30,000 nucleotides of DNA, taken from contig BFEA01000022.1 of assembly GCA_003427395.1 (NCBI GenBank), positions 2,234,553 to 2,264,552 on the forward strand, read 5' to 3'. Each line of letters begins with the position of its first letter. The first letter of the stretch is position 1. The DNA comes from Chara braunii (lineage: Eukaryota; Streptophyta; Charophyceae; Charales; Characeae). Below the pieces are notes generated by a model, which saw nothing but the letters and a program-made list of their open reading frames with translations, did not search any database and had not been told where the DNA came from. The translations under genes were made by a program, and so were the position numbers. Positions 19,396 through 29,539 of this stretch are shown here, in pieces.

Positions 19396-21733
19396 CTTCG
19401 GCAAACTTCTTGCTGCAGTTGCCGGATTCGGGGTCATCCTCAACAATTTGTTTGCGAGCCTTGCACCGCTGTTTTTTTTTTCCGGCTTTGCAGCCGGACC
19501 GGCAGTCGCGTTCTTCCGAGGCCTGCCACGTGGAAGTTTTGGCTTCGTCCGTTCGTCCTCACGGGGCGCCTTCCTCTTCCTCCCAACCGTGCTGACCCAC
19601 AAGTTGTCGTGTTGGGCTTCCGCGTTGCTGGCTGGGAAATCGGGGGAATTTTTCGGTGAGCCAGCAGCCTCCACAGTTTGCTTCCGACGCTTGTACACGG
19701 TCATCGGTGCATGCTGCTGCTCCTTCTCCTCGATGTTCGCCGTCTTTTTTTGTTGCTGCTCCTCTCCAGCTCCTCTTCTTGCTGTTTTGTGCACTCCCCT
19801 TGCTCCTGTTCCATCTCCTCTCGTTGCTCCATGCCAGCCTCTTCTTCTCCCTCCTCTTCCTCCTCTTCTTGCTGTTCCATGCCAGCCTCTTCTTCTCCCT
19901 CCTCTTGCTCCTCCATCTTTTCTTCTTCCTCCCGTGGCTGGCCAATCTCGTGTTCTGCCTCCTCCTCTCGCTGGCCCATCGCCTCGTCTTTCTCCTCCTC
20001 TAGCGGGCCCGTATTCCCCACTGGCTCCGATTCTTGCTCTCCAACCTTCTTCTTCAGTTTCTCCAATTCTCTACGGGTTGGTATCGTTGCGCGTCGCTCC
20101 TCCTCCTCCCTCATTCTCCTTTGCACCCGTTCTTGATCCGCATCAGCCCATGCCTTTGCACGGTCGGCCTCCTCCTCATCTGTGTTGATTGGACTGCGGT
20201 GAAGCGTCATCTCCATGTCGGTGTCAGTCTGTGGTACCTCGATATCCGATTGGATGCTGTAATGCGCTGTGGTGTTCGCCATGCATTGAGATGGTGTTGT
20301 GGGTGGCCGTTCTCGACGGCGCTGTGCTGCTTCCCTCCTCCCGACATATGTAGTGCACGGGATTGACGACGGGATTTCCAACTCAAAGTCATCGTCCGAT
20401 GACTCATCAACTTCCCCTTCGCTAGATGCTTCCGACCATGAAGTCTTCCCCTTCCACACCTCGTCGTCAAGGTCGTTGTCATCGGTGCAGTCCTCCTCCT
20501 CCTCCTCGTCTTCGAGGCTCTTCAGAATCCGACCCTTTGGTGTCTTGATGAAGGCCCGTTCCTGCACCAGCTCCTCCTCCGTCTTGTCCTTCTCCTCCAC
20601 CGGGTCCTTCAAAATATAACGATCGTCCGCCTCAGGCTCCGGAAGAGACTCGAAGAACTGTGCCCACAAGTCGATGTAGCCGACGTCCTTCAAGTTTTTC
20701 TCGGAGTGCAGCAGCTGTATATTCCAGTGAATATACACCAACTTCTCCAAGGTTGAGGGGTTCAACTGATTCCGCCGCTTCGAGTGGACCAAGTCCATCG
20801 AAGACCAATTCCGCTCCGCCGGAGTCACCGTGCTACACATGCCCATTACTTTCATGGCAATGGCCTGCAGCTCCGGCACATCGCCGACATGAGTTGCCCA
20901 CCACTCCGATGGCGAGAATCTGCGACCGCAACACCGTCCCACATTTTCTTGTTCTTCCGTCGGGGATTGTGTCCGGTCGGTTTCGTGTGAAAATATCTGA
21001 GAATCTGCACGTGGGCGTCTGATGTCCAAGCACCTCCGATCTGCCGCTGCAAATAACGCAACGCATTCTGCACAAGTGCGATGTCCCGGTCCAACAACCA
21101 CTTCGGCTCTCTCCTCCGCGGGTCGAGAAGAAAAGCCAAGGCGTGTCCCGGTTGCCGCATCATCTTCATGCGGTCCCTCACCTTCTCGAGCACCGTACGT
21201 CGCTGCTCCCCCGCCAGCACGACCTCCGCCAGAATCCTTTCCAATAGCCGGTCGTACTCCACAAGGTTTGACGGGGCGGTCCCGTCCTTGTCCATCCTCC
21301 GAAGCAATACATACAATGGCTCCATCACCGCCACCACCTTCTTCAACTCGGGCCACCAACCCTCACTCCGCGATGTGAAGAAGACAAGATCCGCTTTGGA
21401 CTGCAGCTTGGTCGTCGACCACCGCATCGCCTTCCATCTCCCGACTAGGCTCCCTTCGACCATCTGCTTCAAAATCGCCCTCCGATCGTACCACCGCTCC
21501 ATCATCATGTAGACCGACCCAAAACGGACCTCGGTCGGTCGCAAGAGCAATAATGAGTCGTCCAACGACATCATTAGGCTATGTGTGCAGTGCTTGTTCC
21601 GTATAAACTTGACAATGGTGTGGCTCCGCTTCACCGTGCCCTTGATCCAATCGAACTTGTTGATGTCCCGTAGCAGCGAGCTGCAGCAATGCGCAGCACA
21701 CGAAACCCCAGGTATCCATGAAACCGCCAAGTT
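19351..21733 (-). pseudogene. hAT transposase, C-terminal two thirds
   Basis: This continues the hAT transposase started at 23729. It opens with SWIPGVSCAAHCC and the helical middle domain (DWIKGTVKRSHTIVKFIRNKH, LLRPTEVRFGSVYMMMERW), reaching LDPRRREPKWL. A frameshift near 20940 leads to the hAT dimerisation region at about 20925-20715 (SPSEWWATHVGDVPELQAIA, CSTVTPAERNWS, IHWNIQLLHSEKN). A long acidic tail with Glu-rich coiled coil follows. After another frame change at an A7 run (19746-19752) comes a basic end with the AT-hook core RGRPRK at 19530-19513, suggesting minor-groove DNA binding. The acidic and AT-hook tail is longer than in typical plant hAT proteins I know. The gene is broken and cannot work as it stands. 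Confidence 0.85.
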
Positions 21734-22559
21734 TGAAACGGTTTTCACCTTTTAGCAGTAGCGGATGCAGTACCTAGGGTTCGACCCCTAGACCTCACCC
21801 TACCCATGTACAGTGTCTGTGTAGACCCCGAGAGTTGAACCTGTGACCTGTGTATTCGTAGACAGTTGGTAGGTATGTTGTAGGTCCATAGGCAGCAGGG
21901 GTTCGATCTGTAGGTCTATAGCGTAGAAGTCTTAGTGAGTTCCGGAAGCTTAGCTGTAGACCTTCTAGAAGGGAGGCAAGTGGTGGATTAAACTGCAGTG
22001 CAACAACAGCACGATGTCGGTAGGATAGCGGTGAGTCCATAGTCAGTCAGCGGGAGGTCCAGTCAACCCAGTCCGGTCCAACAAGTACCACGGGGGGACT
22101 GTGAGCACCATGGGCAGATGGCAAAGGGCAGACCAACGAGTTTCTGAAGTATAAATCAAGGGGCAGCGCCCAGCCCTTCATTCATTCCTGCGTGAGCCAT
22201 GCGGAAGCGCTGCCACAACGACTTGTGCAAGGAGGTCTGCAGATGCGCCCGGAGGACGAAGTGGGCGAGAGAGGAGGAGTTAGTATAGCGATAGGTTAGA
22301 TGCAGCCATAGCTGCCATAGTTGTAGTTAGTAGAGAGTGTGTGTGTGTGTCGAGTGTTCGGAGTGATGCGTGTGGGATATCCAGGGTGATCTAGTGTGTG
22401 TGAACAGTGAGTTGTTTGGGCGCTGAAGTCGCCATAGCCAATTGAGAGTGAACTCGTATCTGAAAGCCATATCTCTGAGTTTGAGTGGGCGCATGTCGCC
22501 AGTTGCTGCTTTGTTGTTTACGTACCGGAAAAGTGTGTTTGAGAACGAGTCTGATTGCA
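21734..22559 (+). repeat. LTR (826 bp) inserted in the hAT transposase gene
   Basis: It starts TGAAACGGTTTTCACC and ends CTGATTGCA. AGTT flanks it on both sides (21730-21733 and 22560-22563; AAGTT if the last A is counted outside). If this block is removed, the hAT reading frame continues directly from RTNL to AVSWIPG. The same LTR starts at 28714, right after the polypurine tract of the 25-28.7 kb Ty3/gypsy element, so it belongs to that family. A GT run lies near 22336. As assembled here it is a solo LTR. Confidence 0.88.
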
Positions 22560-23729
22560 AGTTCGTGCGCCACTCCAAAATCTGCGCGGCCTTCTTGTTC
22601 ACCTCCGCATTGTCGGTGCAAATTGCATTGATGCATTGCAGCCCGATCTCCCTCATTATCTTCTCCCAAAGTTTGGCCAGTGCTGGTCCGGTCTTCTTCT
22701 TTCCATCCATCGACACTGTTGCCACCAGCACCTCTCCTTGCTCCCCCGCCGCCAAGAAATTCATGACAGGTCTTCCCCTCTGATCGGTCGACCCGTTTGT
22801 GATGAAAGTGCAGCCCGTGACATCCCAACATGCAGTCAGAGGCTGCACTTGATTTTGAATGTGCAAAAAGATGAAGTCGAGCATCACCGTCCGGATGTGC
22901 TTTGCAGAAGGCAATTTCACCTTTGGTCGTGCGCTAGCAACCTCCAAATACACCTCATTTAGTTTGAGAGTGGTGTCGAAGTTCAAAAAATTGAACGCGA
23001 TTCCCGCCCAGAACATTGCCTCTGCCCATGCAATGTCCAACTTCTTTTGAGCTGCGTTGTCCACCCATCTCATGATGGTTGTTTGCTGCACCGGAGCCGC
23101 CCTTGTGGTAGATTGACACTCTTCTCGCAGCGTCTCCCCCGCTCCACTTTCCTCTCCCCGCTGCGCCATCTCCTCGACCGGCGGTTGTGGCTCCTCGTAA
23201 CCACGACGAACAACCGCGTCCGCATCATCGTCGTTAGCTGCAGCCCCCCCCCCCCCCCGGAGATGTTGTGCAGCTGTTGGTAGTTGTGCAATAGGTAGCG
23301 AGTCTTCTTGTTGCTTGGCAACACCTTCACCCCTTGGGCCATCAGCTTATGCACAATCTCCCTTGTCCGGAAGGGGCACGACCTGAGCATCTTCATGAAG
23401 TGCTCAACTGCTCGTGTGCTCGTGCCCCTCCAAATGGTCGAGCATAGCCAACACCGCAGCCAATACTCTCCCCGGCCCTTCGGCACAGCCTCCTGCCCTT
23501 ACTCCACGTGCTTCCATATCTCCTTCTCTCCCTGCAGCTTCTTTTGCCTCTCTTCAGGCTGTGGGACGAACAGGGAGGGGTCAGTTGCCGGTGTGGGGTC
23601 TTCAGAAGTCACCCCCGACGAAGGGGTACTTGAGCTCGCGATATCCTTCCCGCTGCCCTCTCCTCTTTCCAACTGCCTCCGACTTCCTTGTCCAGCAATC
23701 GCACCCCTTGCACTGCTCCCACCAGCCAT
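22560..23729 (-). pseudogene. hAT transposase, N-terminal part (BED finger and DUF659)
   Basis: I take the start at the ATG 23729 (MAGGSSARG). A BED-like zinc finger is visible at about 23453-23376 (CWLCSTIWRGTSTRAVEHFMKML..C), followed by the DUF659 part of the RNase H-like catalytic domain at about 23050-22600 (GCTFITNGSTDQRGRPVMNFLAAG, CINAICTDNAEVNKKA). The first catalytic Asp of hAT enzymes lies in a D-G-W/S-T-D type motif; here it reads TNGSTD, an apparent D-to-N change, while the second Asp (CTDNA) is kept. Breaks: TAA at about 23498, a frame change at the C15 run (23244-23258), and the LTR insertion at 22560. Confidence 0.88.
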
Positions 23730-23738
23730 AGTGCTGCA

Positions 23739-23759
23739 NGAGAGAGAGAGAGAGAGAGA
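23739..23759. repeat. GA microsatellite next to an undetermined base
   Basis: A single N at 23739 is followed by about ten GA units. It lies ten bases upstream of the presumed hAT start codon, and the N suggests the assembly was closed across a slippery repeat here. Confidence 0.8.
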
Positions 23760-23951
23760 TGAGCGATACAAGTTTGGTTGTCACTTACCTGTGAAGTTGC
23801 TGCGCCACGAAGGAAAAAGAAAGCGGCCATAGCCAAGAGGCGAAGAAGAGGCCGATCAAAAAAAAAAAAAAGAGAGAAAGAAGAAGACAGCGAGGGAGGT
23901 AAAGAAGGACTGGCGAGGAAGAAGAGTCGGCAACCATAGCTGATCGGGGAG

Positions 23952-24045
23952 TTGACCGAGAGGGTTGATCGGCGTTACCATAGTTGACCGGGTGTTGACC
24001 GAGGGTTGACCGCATAGTTGACCGACGTTGACCAAGATTTTGACC
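23952..24045. promoter_or_regulatory. Cluster of seven TTGACC motifs, helically spaced
   Basis: TTGACC occurs at 23952, 23984, 23995, 24006, 24018, 24028 and 24040. The last six are 10-12 bp apart, close to one helical turn. TTGAC[CT] is the W-box core recognised by plant WRKY factors. The cluster lies 220-320 bp upstream of the hAT start and about 1 kb upstream of the next gag start. It may equally be a degenerate 11-bp tandem repeat without function. Confidence 0.45.
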
Positions 24046-24496
24046 AAGCTGGAGTTGGTAACATCTCGCCAAGCCCTTAGCCTACCCCTTGCCCTATTGA
24101 TGTGTACATACCCCTTGGTACTTGCTGAGTACAGTCTGTCTGTCCATTCTTTCTGCATTGAGTCTCTTCTGTCCTAGGTCATAGTACTTTGTGGATGAAG
24201 GATAGGGCTTGGATGGCGAAACCCTAGTCTGACCTTGTAGGGCTGAGACTGTGGCTGATCCAACTTTCCACGGGGGCATAACCCTCCCAAGGACCGGTGC
24301 TGACCGGCTGGAAACTGTTGGTAGGACTCAGAGGGCCTGAACGACAATTAGGGCTGACACACCAGGTAGTCTTTAAGTGTTGATGGCCTGTTTGAACCAC
24401 TCCCCTACCGGACCAAGTAAGGCTGAGGATCTGTGTCTGACGACTCGACTGTCCCAGAGGTCAAACCCTCCCAAGGACCGGTACAGACTGGCGGGC

Positions 24497-24992
24497 TGCT
24501 CGGTGTGGCATAGTAGGCCGGAAAGGTTGAGTTGTGGGCTGAAAGCACAGGCAGAACCAAGCTGATCATGTCGTCCGGTCTGCGACGTTAAAGAATTCTT
24601 GCGGAGTTACTTGGGATCTCCTTAAATGCCTCCTGATCAGCCACTGGTTCAGTAGTGACAGCCATAGCATAGGTCTAGGCCAGAGACTATAGTTGACAGG
24701 ATCCCTGTCAGGATTCTGTAAGTCTTAGATTGAGTCTACAGGTTTGCTCGGTGTGGCACAGTAGGCCGGAAAGGCTGAGTTGTGGGCTGAAAGCACAGGC
24801 AGAACCAAGCTGATCATGTCGTCCTGTCTGCGACGTTAAAGAATTCTTGCGGAGTTATGGGGGATCTCCTTAAATGCCTCCTGATCAGCCACTGGCTCAG
24901 TAGTGACAGCCATAGCATAGGTCTAGGCTAGAGACTATAGTTGACAGGATCCCTGTCAGGATTCTGTAAGTCTTAGATTGAGTCTATGGGTT
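24497..24992. repeat. Tandem duplication of a 248-bp unit
   Basis: Copies start TGCTCGGTGTGGCA at 24497 and 24745 and differ at only a handful of positions (for example CATAGTAGG versus CACAGTAGG, TTACTTGGG versus TTATGGGGG). The unit contains short inverted segments such as ACAGGATCCCTGT. It lies in the presumed leader of the third retrotransposon. Confidence 0.9.
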
Positions 24993-25060
24993 TGTCAGTC
25001 AGGGGTTAGGGTCTACGTGGTGAGGTTTGGAACCACTAACCCGGTTGTACACTTGTCACC

Positions 25061-26999
25061 ATGGTTGAGACCCGTAGTGGGTTAGACACGAGCCCCTATA
25101 GCAAGGAGCAGCAAGAAAGATGGCCGCCTTAGTCAAAGAGAATAGGGAGAGGAAAGAACGTGAAGCAAACGAAGCTAAAGGCTATCGCAGACGAGCGCGC
25201 GGCGAAGATGAAGGAAGTGGAGGAGGAGATGAAGAAAAAGGAGAAGGCTGCTGAAGAAGAAGTGGCTGCAGAGGAAGAAAAAGAAAGAATGAGGATTGAG
25301 AGCAGAGAGGGGAGTAGTGGGAGTAGTGGCACGAAGAAGGACACAGACGCCGAGATTGAGAAGAAGATCAGCGAGTGGGTTGCTAACTTATCGTTGGGAG
25401 AAGATGAAGAGGCGGAGTCGTATGTGACTGAGGATGAGAAGGCTGCATTGGCCGCTGAGCTAGCAACCATGACGGATCCTATGGAATGAAGAGAGAGGGA
25501 ATACGAGCAGAAGTTGCAATGGAAGTTGAGAATGAAGAGGGAGAAGAGGAGGAGGAGAGAAGAAGTGAATAAGATTACCGCAGCAGTGGCAAAGGTGCAG
25601 GAGTGTAGAGCGGAGGTGTCGGCCCAGCCAGATGATAAGGCCAAGTAGGACAAGGTACTGGGCTACCTAGAGATCTTGAGCAAGGCCTGGATGGAGGAGT
25701 GCCAGGCAAGTTGGAGACAGGATGTAGCTTTGAGTGCTATGTGGTCCGGAGTTAGGGAGTTTGCGCGCGAGATTGTCACCCACATTGGGGGCGAAGTGAA
25801 ACAGTTGAGGGACAACGTAGGAAAGTTCTGCGAAGGCGCCATTGAGGGTGCCAAAGCCATAGCTGCTGCAAAGGGCGAAGGTAGACTGCAAAGAGCCTGT
25901 AAAGCTCAAGTTCTCAGACGCGTACGGGGGAAAGAAGGAGGAGAACTTTGACAACTGGGAGGCCAGTGTTAATAGTTATATTTATTTGCAGCATATCCTA
26001 ACTGAGGAGCAAGTCCTCGTGGCCTTCCAGGCCCTCAAGGACGAAGCAGCTAGTTTCGCTAGGTCCCTTGCGCGCGCGGCCGGTTGTGAGAACAACCTGG
26101 TTGCTTACTCTAAAGTCACCCCCCTTCCTCAATTCCTCAAGCTTCTGAAGGAGCAGTTTGCAGACCCAACGAGAGGCGTTCGTGCCTCTGATAAACTGCA
26201 AATAATCCACTCACAACAGTGGAGGAGTGCAAGAGCACTCAAGGGTACCATGGACGACTTGGTAGCCGTCCCGGACCATGGGGTCACTGAGCCCCAGTTG
26301 GTTCAGTTATTCTATCGTGCCATACCGGAAGCCCTGCGTGGTCATTTCTTTGACAAGTCTCAACAGGCCGGCATCACATATGATGCATTGAGTAGGGAAG
26401 TCGTCCTGTATGAGTCAAAGTCCATGCCAGTTACCACCTTCTGGCACAAGGACCTGGAGAAAGGGAAAGGGTGGAAAGGGCGTACCATCTCTGGCCAAGT
26501 CAAGGCCAAGGATCATATGATCCTTACCTTAGAGGAAGGTGGTACTGATGAGGTCCCATACAGTCAGATAGAGTGGGGCCTCGAGGATGATGGCACTAGT
26601 GTGGGGCAAGGGAGGTCCTATGCTGCTGTCGCGGCTGGAGGGAAGCCGCAAGGTAGAGAAGGAGGCCAGGGCCAAAGGGGCCAGGCCATGGGAGGCCGAG
26701 GACCGGGCGCACAGGGGGTTGGCGGACAAGGAAACCGTCAAGCGAGAGGTAGGGGTCAAGGTCCCCCGTCAAATCGCCAAGGTATTCGGTCCCCGCAGCG
26801 AGGAGGTGGAAGGGCACCTCAAGGAGGATGGCACCCAGGCTTGCCATAGGGCAGGCCCTGGGAAGACTCGGGCTTGGACCAACGATTATGGCAGGAACGC
26901 GTGAACATGGGTCAGTGCGTATTCCATGGTGACCCGACGCACATAATAAAATTTTGTCCTAAGTATAGACAGGCCTGTTGGGCTGCCCAACAGTCAAAA
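25061..26999 (+). pseudogene. gag: coiled coil, capsid-like region, RGG tail and zinc knuckle
   Basis: The likely start is the ATG at 25061 in the context CACCATGG (MVETRSGLDTSPYSKEQQ). The frame then shifts near 25115 and again near 25165. A Lys/Glu-rich coiled coil runs to about 25640, broken by TGA at 25487 and TAG at about 25646. After a frame change near 25888 the capsid-like part follows (DNWEASVNSYIYLQHI, LKLLKEQFADPTRG, LVQLFYRAIPEALRGHFFDKS). A Gly/Gln/Arg-rich RGG-like tail at about 26610-26846 should bind RNA. After TAG at 26847 the same frame holds CVFHGDPTHIIKFC (about 26916-26957), a knuckle with His at the second Cys position. Confidence 0.82.
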
Positions 27000-27184
27000 G
27001 GCAGCCGCCAGTAGGGGTGGCAACTGCCCCTACTTCCAGGCCATGTGGAGAAGTGAGCGCGCGCGAACAGGACACTCCCAGCCCACATGAGCCGATGGCA
27101 GAGGTTGCAGGCCCGTGCCTAGATAGCTGTCCAGAGACTGCTTGTGTTAGCGTCTCTTTAGGCACGTCCCTCACAGGCGTGGCA

Positions 27185-27440
27185 TAAGAGTTAAGGGAGA
27201 GAATGCCCGCCTGGGCCAAGATGAAGAGAGAGAGTAAAGGACAACTGATTTTGGTAGATGTAAAGGTTTTTAGAAGTAGAGTAGGGGCCATCATAGACTC
27301 AGGGGCTACCCGTAGTTATATTAGCTGTAGGGCGCTGAAGAAGCTGAGGCTAGGACTAAAAGTCCATAAGTTAGTAGAACCCATAGTCAGTGTCCTCGCA
27401 GACAACCGCACGATGCGAGTTGAGGACTATGCGCGCGTAT
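27185..27440 (+). pseudogene. Aspartic protease N-terminal half
   Basis: LILVDVKVFRSRVGAIIDSGATRSYISCRALKKL carries the intact retroviral protease active site D-S-G-A at about 27296. The fold is cut short: after ADNRTMRVEDYA the sequence passes within a few bases into integrase in another frame, so the C-terminal half of the protease is lost together with RT. Confidence 0.85.
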
Positions 27441-28674
27441 ACCTGGCCAGGAATGAAGAATGACTGCATAGAGTACATCCGCAGTTGTAAAGTATGCCAG
27501 CGTAACAAGACTACTACACGCATACCCCTTGGTCTTCTCAGACCCTTGCCTATTCCGGATCAGCCGGGAGACTCAGTGTCCATAGATTTCATGGACACCC
27601 AAGTCAAGAGCAGACATGGTAAGAGCCAAGTTATGGTCGTAGTTGACCGCTTTAGTAAATACGCAGTTTTTGTTCCTTTGCCCTCACAGGCACGTACAGA
27701 CTTAGTGATACAGAAGTTCTTTGACTTTTGGGTTAGTGAGAATGAAATCCCATTGTCAATAGTTAGTGATAGGGATAGTCGTTTCACCAGCCAGAACTGG
27801 CAAGAACTCATGAGAGTCTATGGATCTAAGCTGTTAATGTCGTCTGGCCGCCATCCAGAGACTAACGGTCAGACTGAACAGATGAACAAGATCCTACAAC
27901 AGGTTCTGCGCATGTACATTAGACCAGATCAGATCAACTGGGATGAGATGTTGCCTAAGGTAGCTAGTGCATACAACAACAACGTGCATCTATCCACCTG
28001 CGGCACTCCCAATGAGCTGCACAAGTCCTTCAGACCGCGCAGACCATTTGAAGGACTGAACCGGGACCAGATCCACAGGCTACCGCCCGGTACCAGAGAG
28101 TTTGCGATACACCACGAGAAAGAACTAGCAACTGTTGTCGAAAACCTCAGGAAGGCCCAGCATAGGATGGTAGAGCAAGCTAATAAGCACCGCCGCCAGT
28201 CGCAGTTTCAGGTAGGCGACTTAGTCTGGGTCAAGGCTATAAAGAGTTTGCACCTGAGGAAAACATCTCGCAGAAGTTACTGCCCGCATATAGAGGACCG
28301 TGGCCGGTTCTAGAAGTCAAGGGCGGAGAGGATGGACCGTCCTATAACATTGAGATTCCAACACACCTCCACACATACCCTGTGTTTCATGCTTCAAAGC
28401 TGTTGCCGTGTGTTACAAGTGAACAGTTCCCTTCAAGAAGATCCATGATCCCCCCGGATATGGATGGAAGTTATGACATTGACGACATTGTAGATGAGGA
28501 TGTGTTCAGAACAGGAGGTAGAGGTCGTCCCCAGAAACAGTATAAGGTCCTGTTTGCCTATCAGGAACCCGAAGACGACCGCTGGTTCACGAAAACTGAA
28601 CTTCTAGAGACCGCTCCCGACATAGTCAGAGCCTATGAGCGTGACGAGAAAGGTAAAGGTCCCGCCTTGAACTG
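27430..28674 (+). pseudogene. Integrase with C-terminal chromodomain-like tail
   Basis: The sequence enters inside the zinc-binding region (YTWPGMKNDCIEYIRSCKVCQRNK): the CxxC pair is present and the two His are lost in the deletion. The catalytic core is intact: Asp in VVVDRFSKYAVF, Asp in IVSDRDSRF and Glu in NGQTEQ, with 35 residues between the last two. After FQVGDLVWVKA a one- or two-base frameshift near 28234 moves the rest into the frame ending at 28674: LPAYRGPWPVLEV, YPVFHASKL, then YDIDDIVDEDVF..QYKVLFAYQEPEDDRWFTKTELLETAPDIV, which resembles a chromodomain. No other stop occurs in about 1.2 kb, so this is the best-kept gene of the window. Confidence 0.9.
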
Positions 28675-28699
28675 AAATATTATCGGAGGATCTCGAAAT

Positions 28700-28713
28700 T
28701 AGGACGGCGGGAG
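28700..28713 (+). other. Probable polypurine tract
   Basis: AGGACGGCGGGAG, purine-rich with two C, lies directly before TGACACGG, the LTR start. Its place 26 bp after the integrase stop fits the plus-strand primer site. Confidence 0.65.
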
Positions 28714-29539
28714 TGACACGGTTTTCACCTTTTAGCAGTAGCGGATGCAGTACCCAAGGTTCGACCCCTAGGCCTCACCCTACCCATGTACAATATCTGT
28801 GTAGACCCCGAGAGTTGAACCTGTGACCTGCGTATTCGTAGACAGTTGGTAGGTCCGTCGTAGGTCCATAGGCAGCAGCGGTTCGATCTGTAGGTCTATA
28901 GCGTAGAAGTCTTAGTGAGTTCCGGAAGCTTAGCTGTAGACCTTCTAGAAGGAAGGCAAGTGGTGGACTAAACTGCAGTGCAACAACAGCACGACGTCGG
29001 TAGGATAGCGGTGAGTCCACAGTCAGTCAGCGGGAGGTCCAGTCAGTCCCAGTCTGATCCAGCAAGTACCACGGGGGACTGTGAGCACCATGGGCCGATG
29101 GCAAAGGGCATACCAACGAGTTTCTGAAGTATAAATCAAGGGGCAGCGCCCAGCCCTTCATTCATTCCTGCGTGAGCCATGCGGAAGCGCTGCCACAACG
29201 ACTTGTGCAAGGAGGTCTGCAGATGAGCCCGGAGGACGCAGTGGTCGAGAGAGGAGGAGTTAGTATAGCGATAGGTTAGAGGCAGCCATAGCTGCCATAG
29301 CTGTAGTTAGTAGAGAGTGTGTGTGTGTGTCGAGTGTTGGGAGTGATGCGTGTGGGATATCCAGGGTGATCCAGTGTGTGTGAACAGTGAGTTGTTTGGG
29401 CGCTGAAGTCGCCATAGCCAATTGAGAGTGAACTCGTATCTGAAAGCCATATCTCTGAGTTTGAGTGGGCGCATGTCGCCAGTTGCTGCTTTGTTGTTTA
29501 CGTACCGGAAAAGTGTGTTTGAGAACGAGTCTGATTGCA
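28714..29539 (+). repeat. 3' LTR of the third Ty3/gypsy element
   Basis: This is the same 826-bp sequence as 21734-22559, beginning TGACACGG and ending CTGATTGCA. By eye about 30 differences fall in the first 659 bp and none in the remainder. It is followed by the same AGTT and hAT sequence as the other copy. Confidence 0.88.

Larger units (their letters stand above)
23772..25060. other. hAT upstream region and leader of the third Ty3/gypsy element
   Basis: No protein is recognised. About 23850-23900 is an A-rich purine tract, and 23952-24045 holds the TTGACC cluster. From about 24060 to 25060 the sequence is made of related repeats, including the 248-bp duplication; CCCTCCCAAGGACCGGT recurs at about 24286 and 24466. 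TGGTAACATC at about 24053 could be a poor tRNA primer site, but no LTR end precedes it. Confidence 0.5.
25061..28713 (+). mobile_element. Ty3/gypsy element with RT and RNase H deleted
   Basis: Gag, a retroviral protease and an integrase with chromodomain-like tail lie in order on the + strand, but the whole RT-RNase H segment between protease and integrase is missing. The protein sequences differ clearly from the two elements to the left, so this is a separate family. A polypurine stretch and an LTR start (TGACACGG at 28714) close the 3' side. A 5' LTR is not found next to it; the only other copy of that LTR is at 21734. Such an element could move only with enzymes from a relative. Confidence 0.88.

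Noticed and set aside
19138-19400. CRISPR-like array because of regularly spaced identical units
   Set aside because: The spacers are CT runs, the units derive from a coding end, and the context is eukaryotic.
19262-20188. Open frame of 308 codons on the + strand, rich in Ser, Leu and Pro
   Set aside because: It is the mirror of the Glu-rich coiled coil of the hAT gene plus CT satellite on the other strand; it has no domain of its own.
22560-23729. Introns explaining the frame breaks of the hAT gene
   Set aside because: The breaks coincide with a C15 run, a single stop codon and an LTR with target duplication; no GT..AG pair restores the frame better than these.
24050-24062. TGGTAACATC as primer binding site of the third retrotransposon
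   Set aside because: It matches the initiator-Met site only in the first five bases and is not preceded by a recognisable LTR end.
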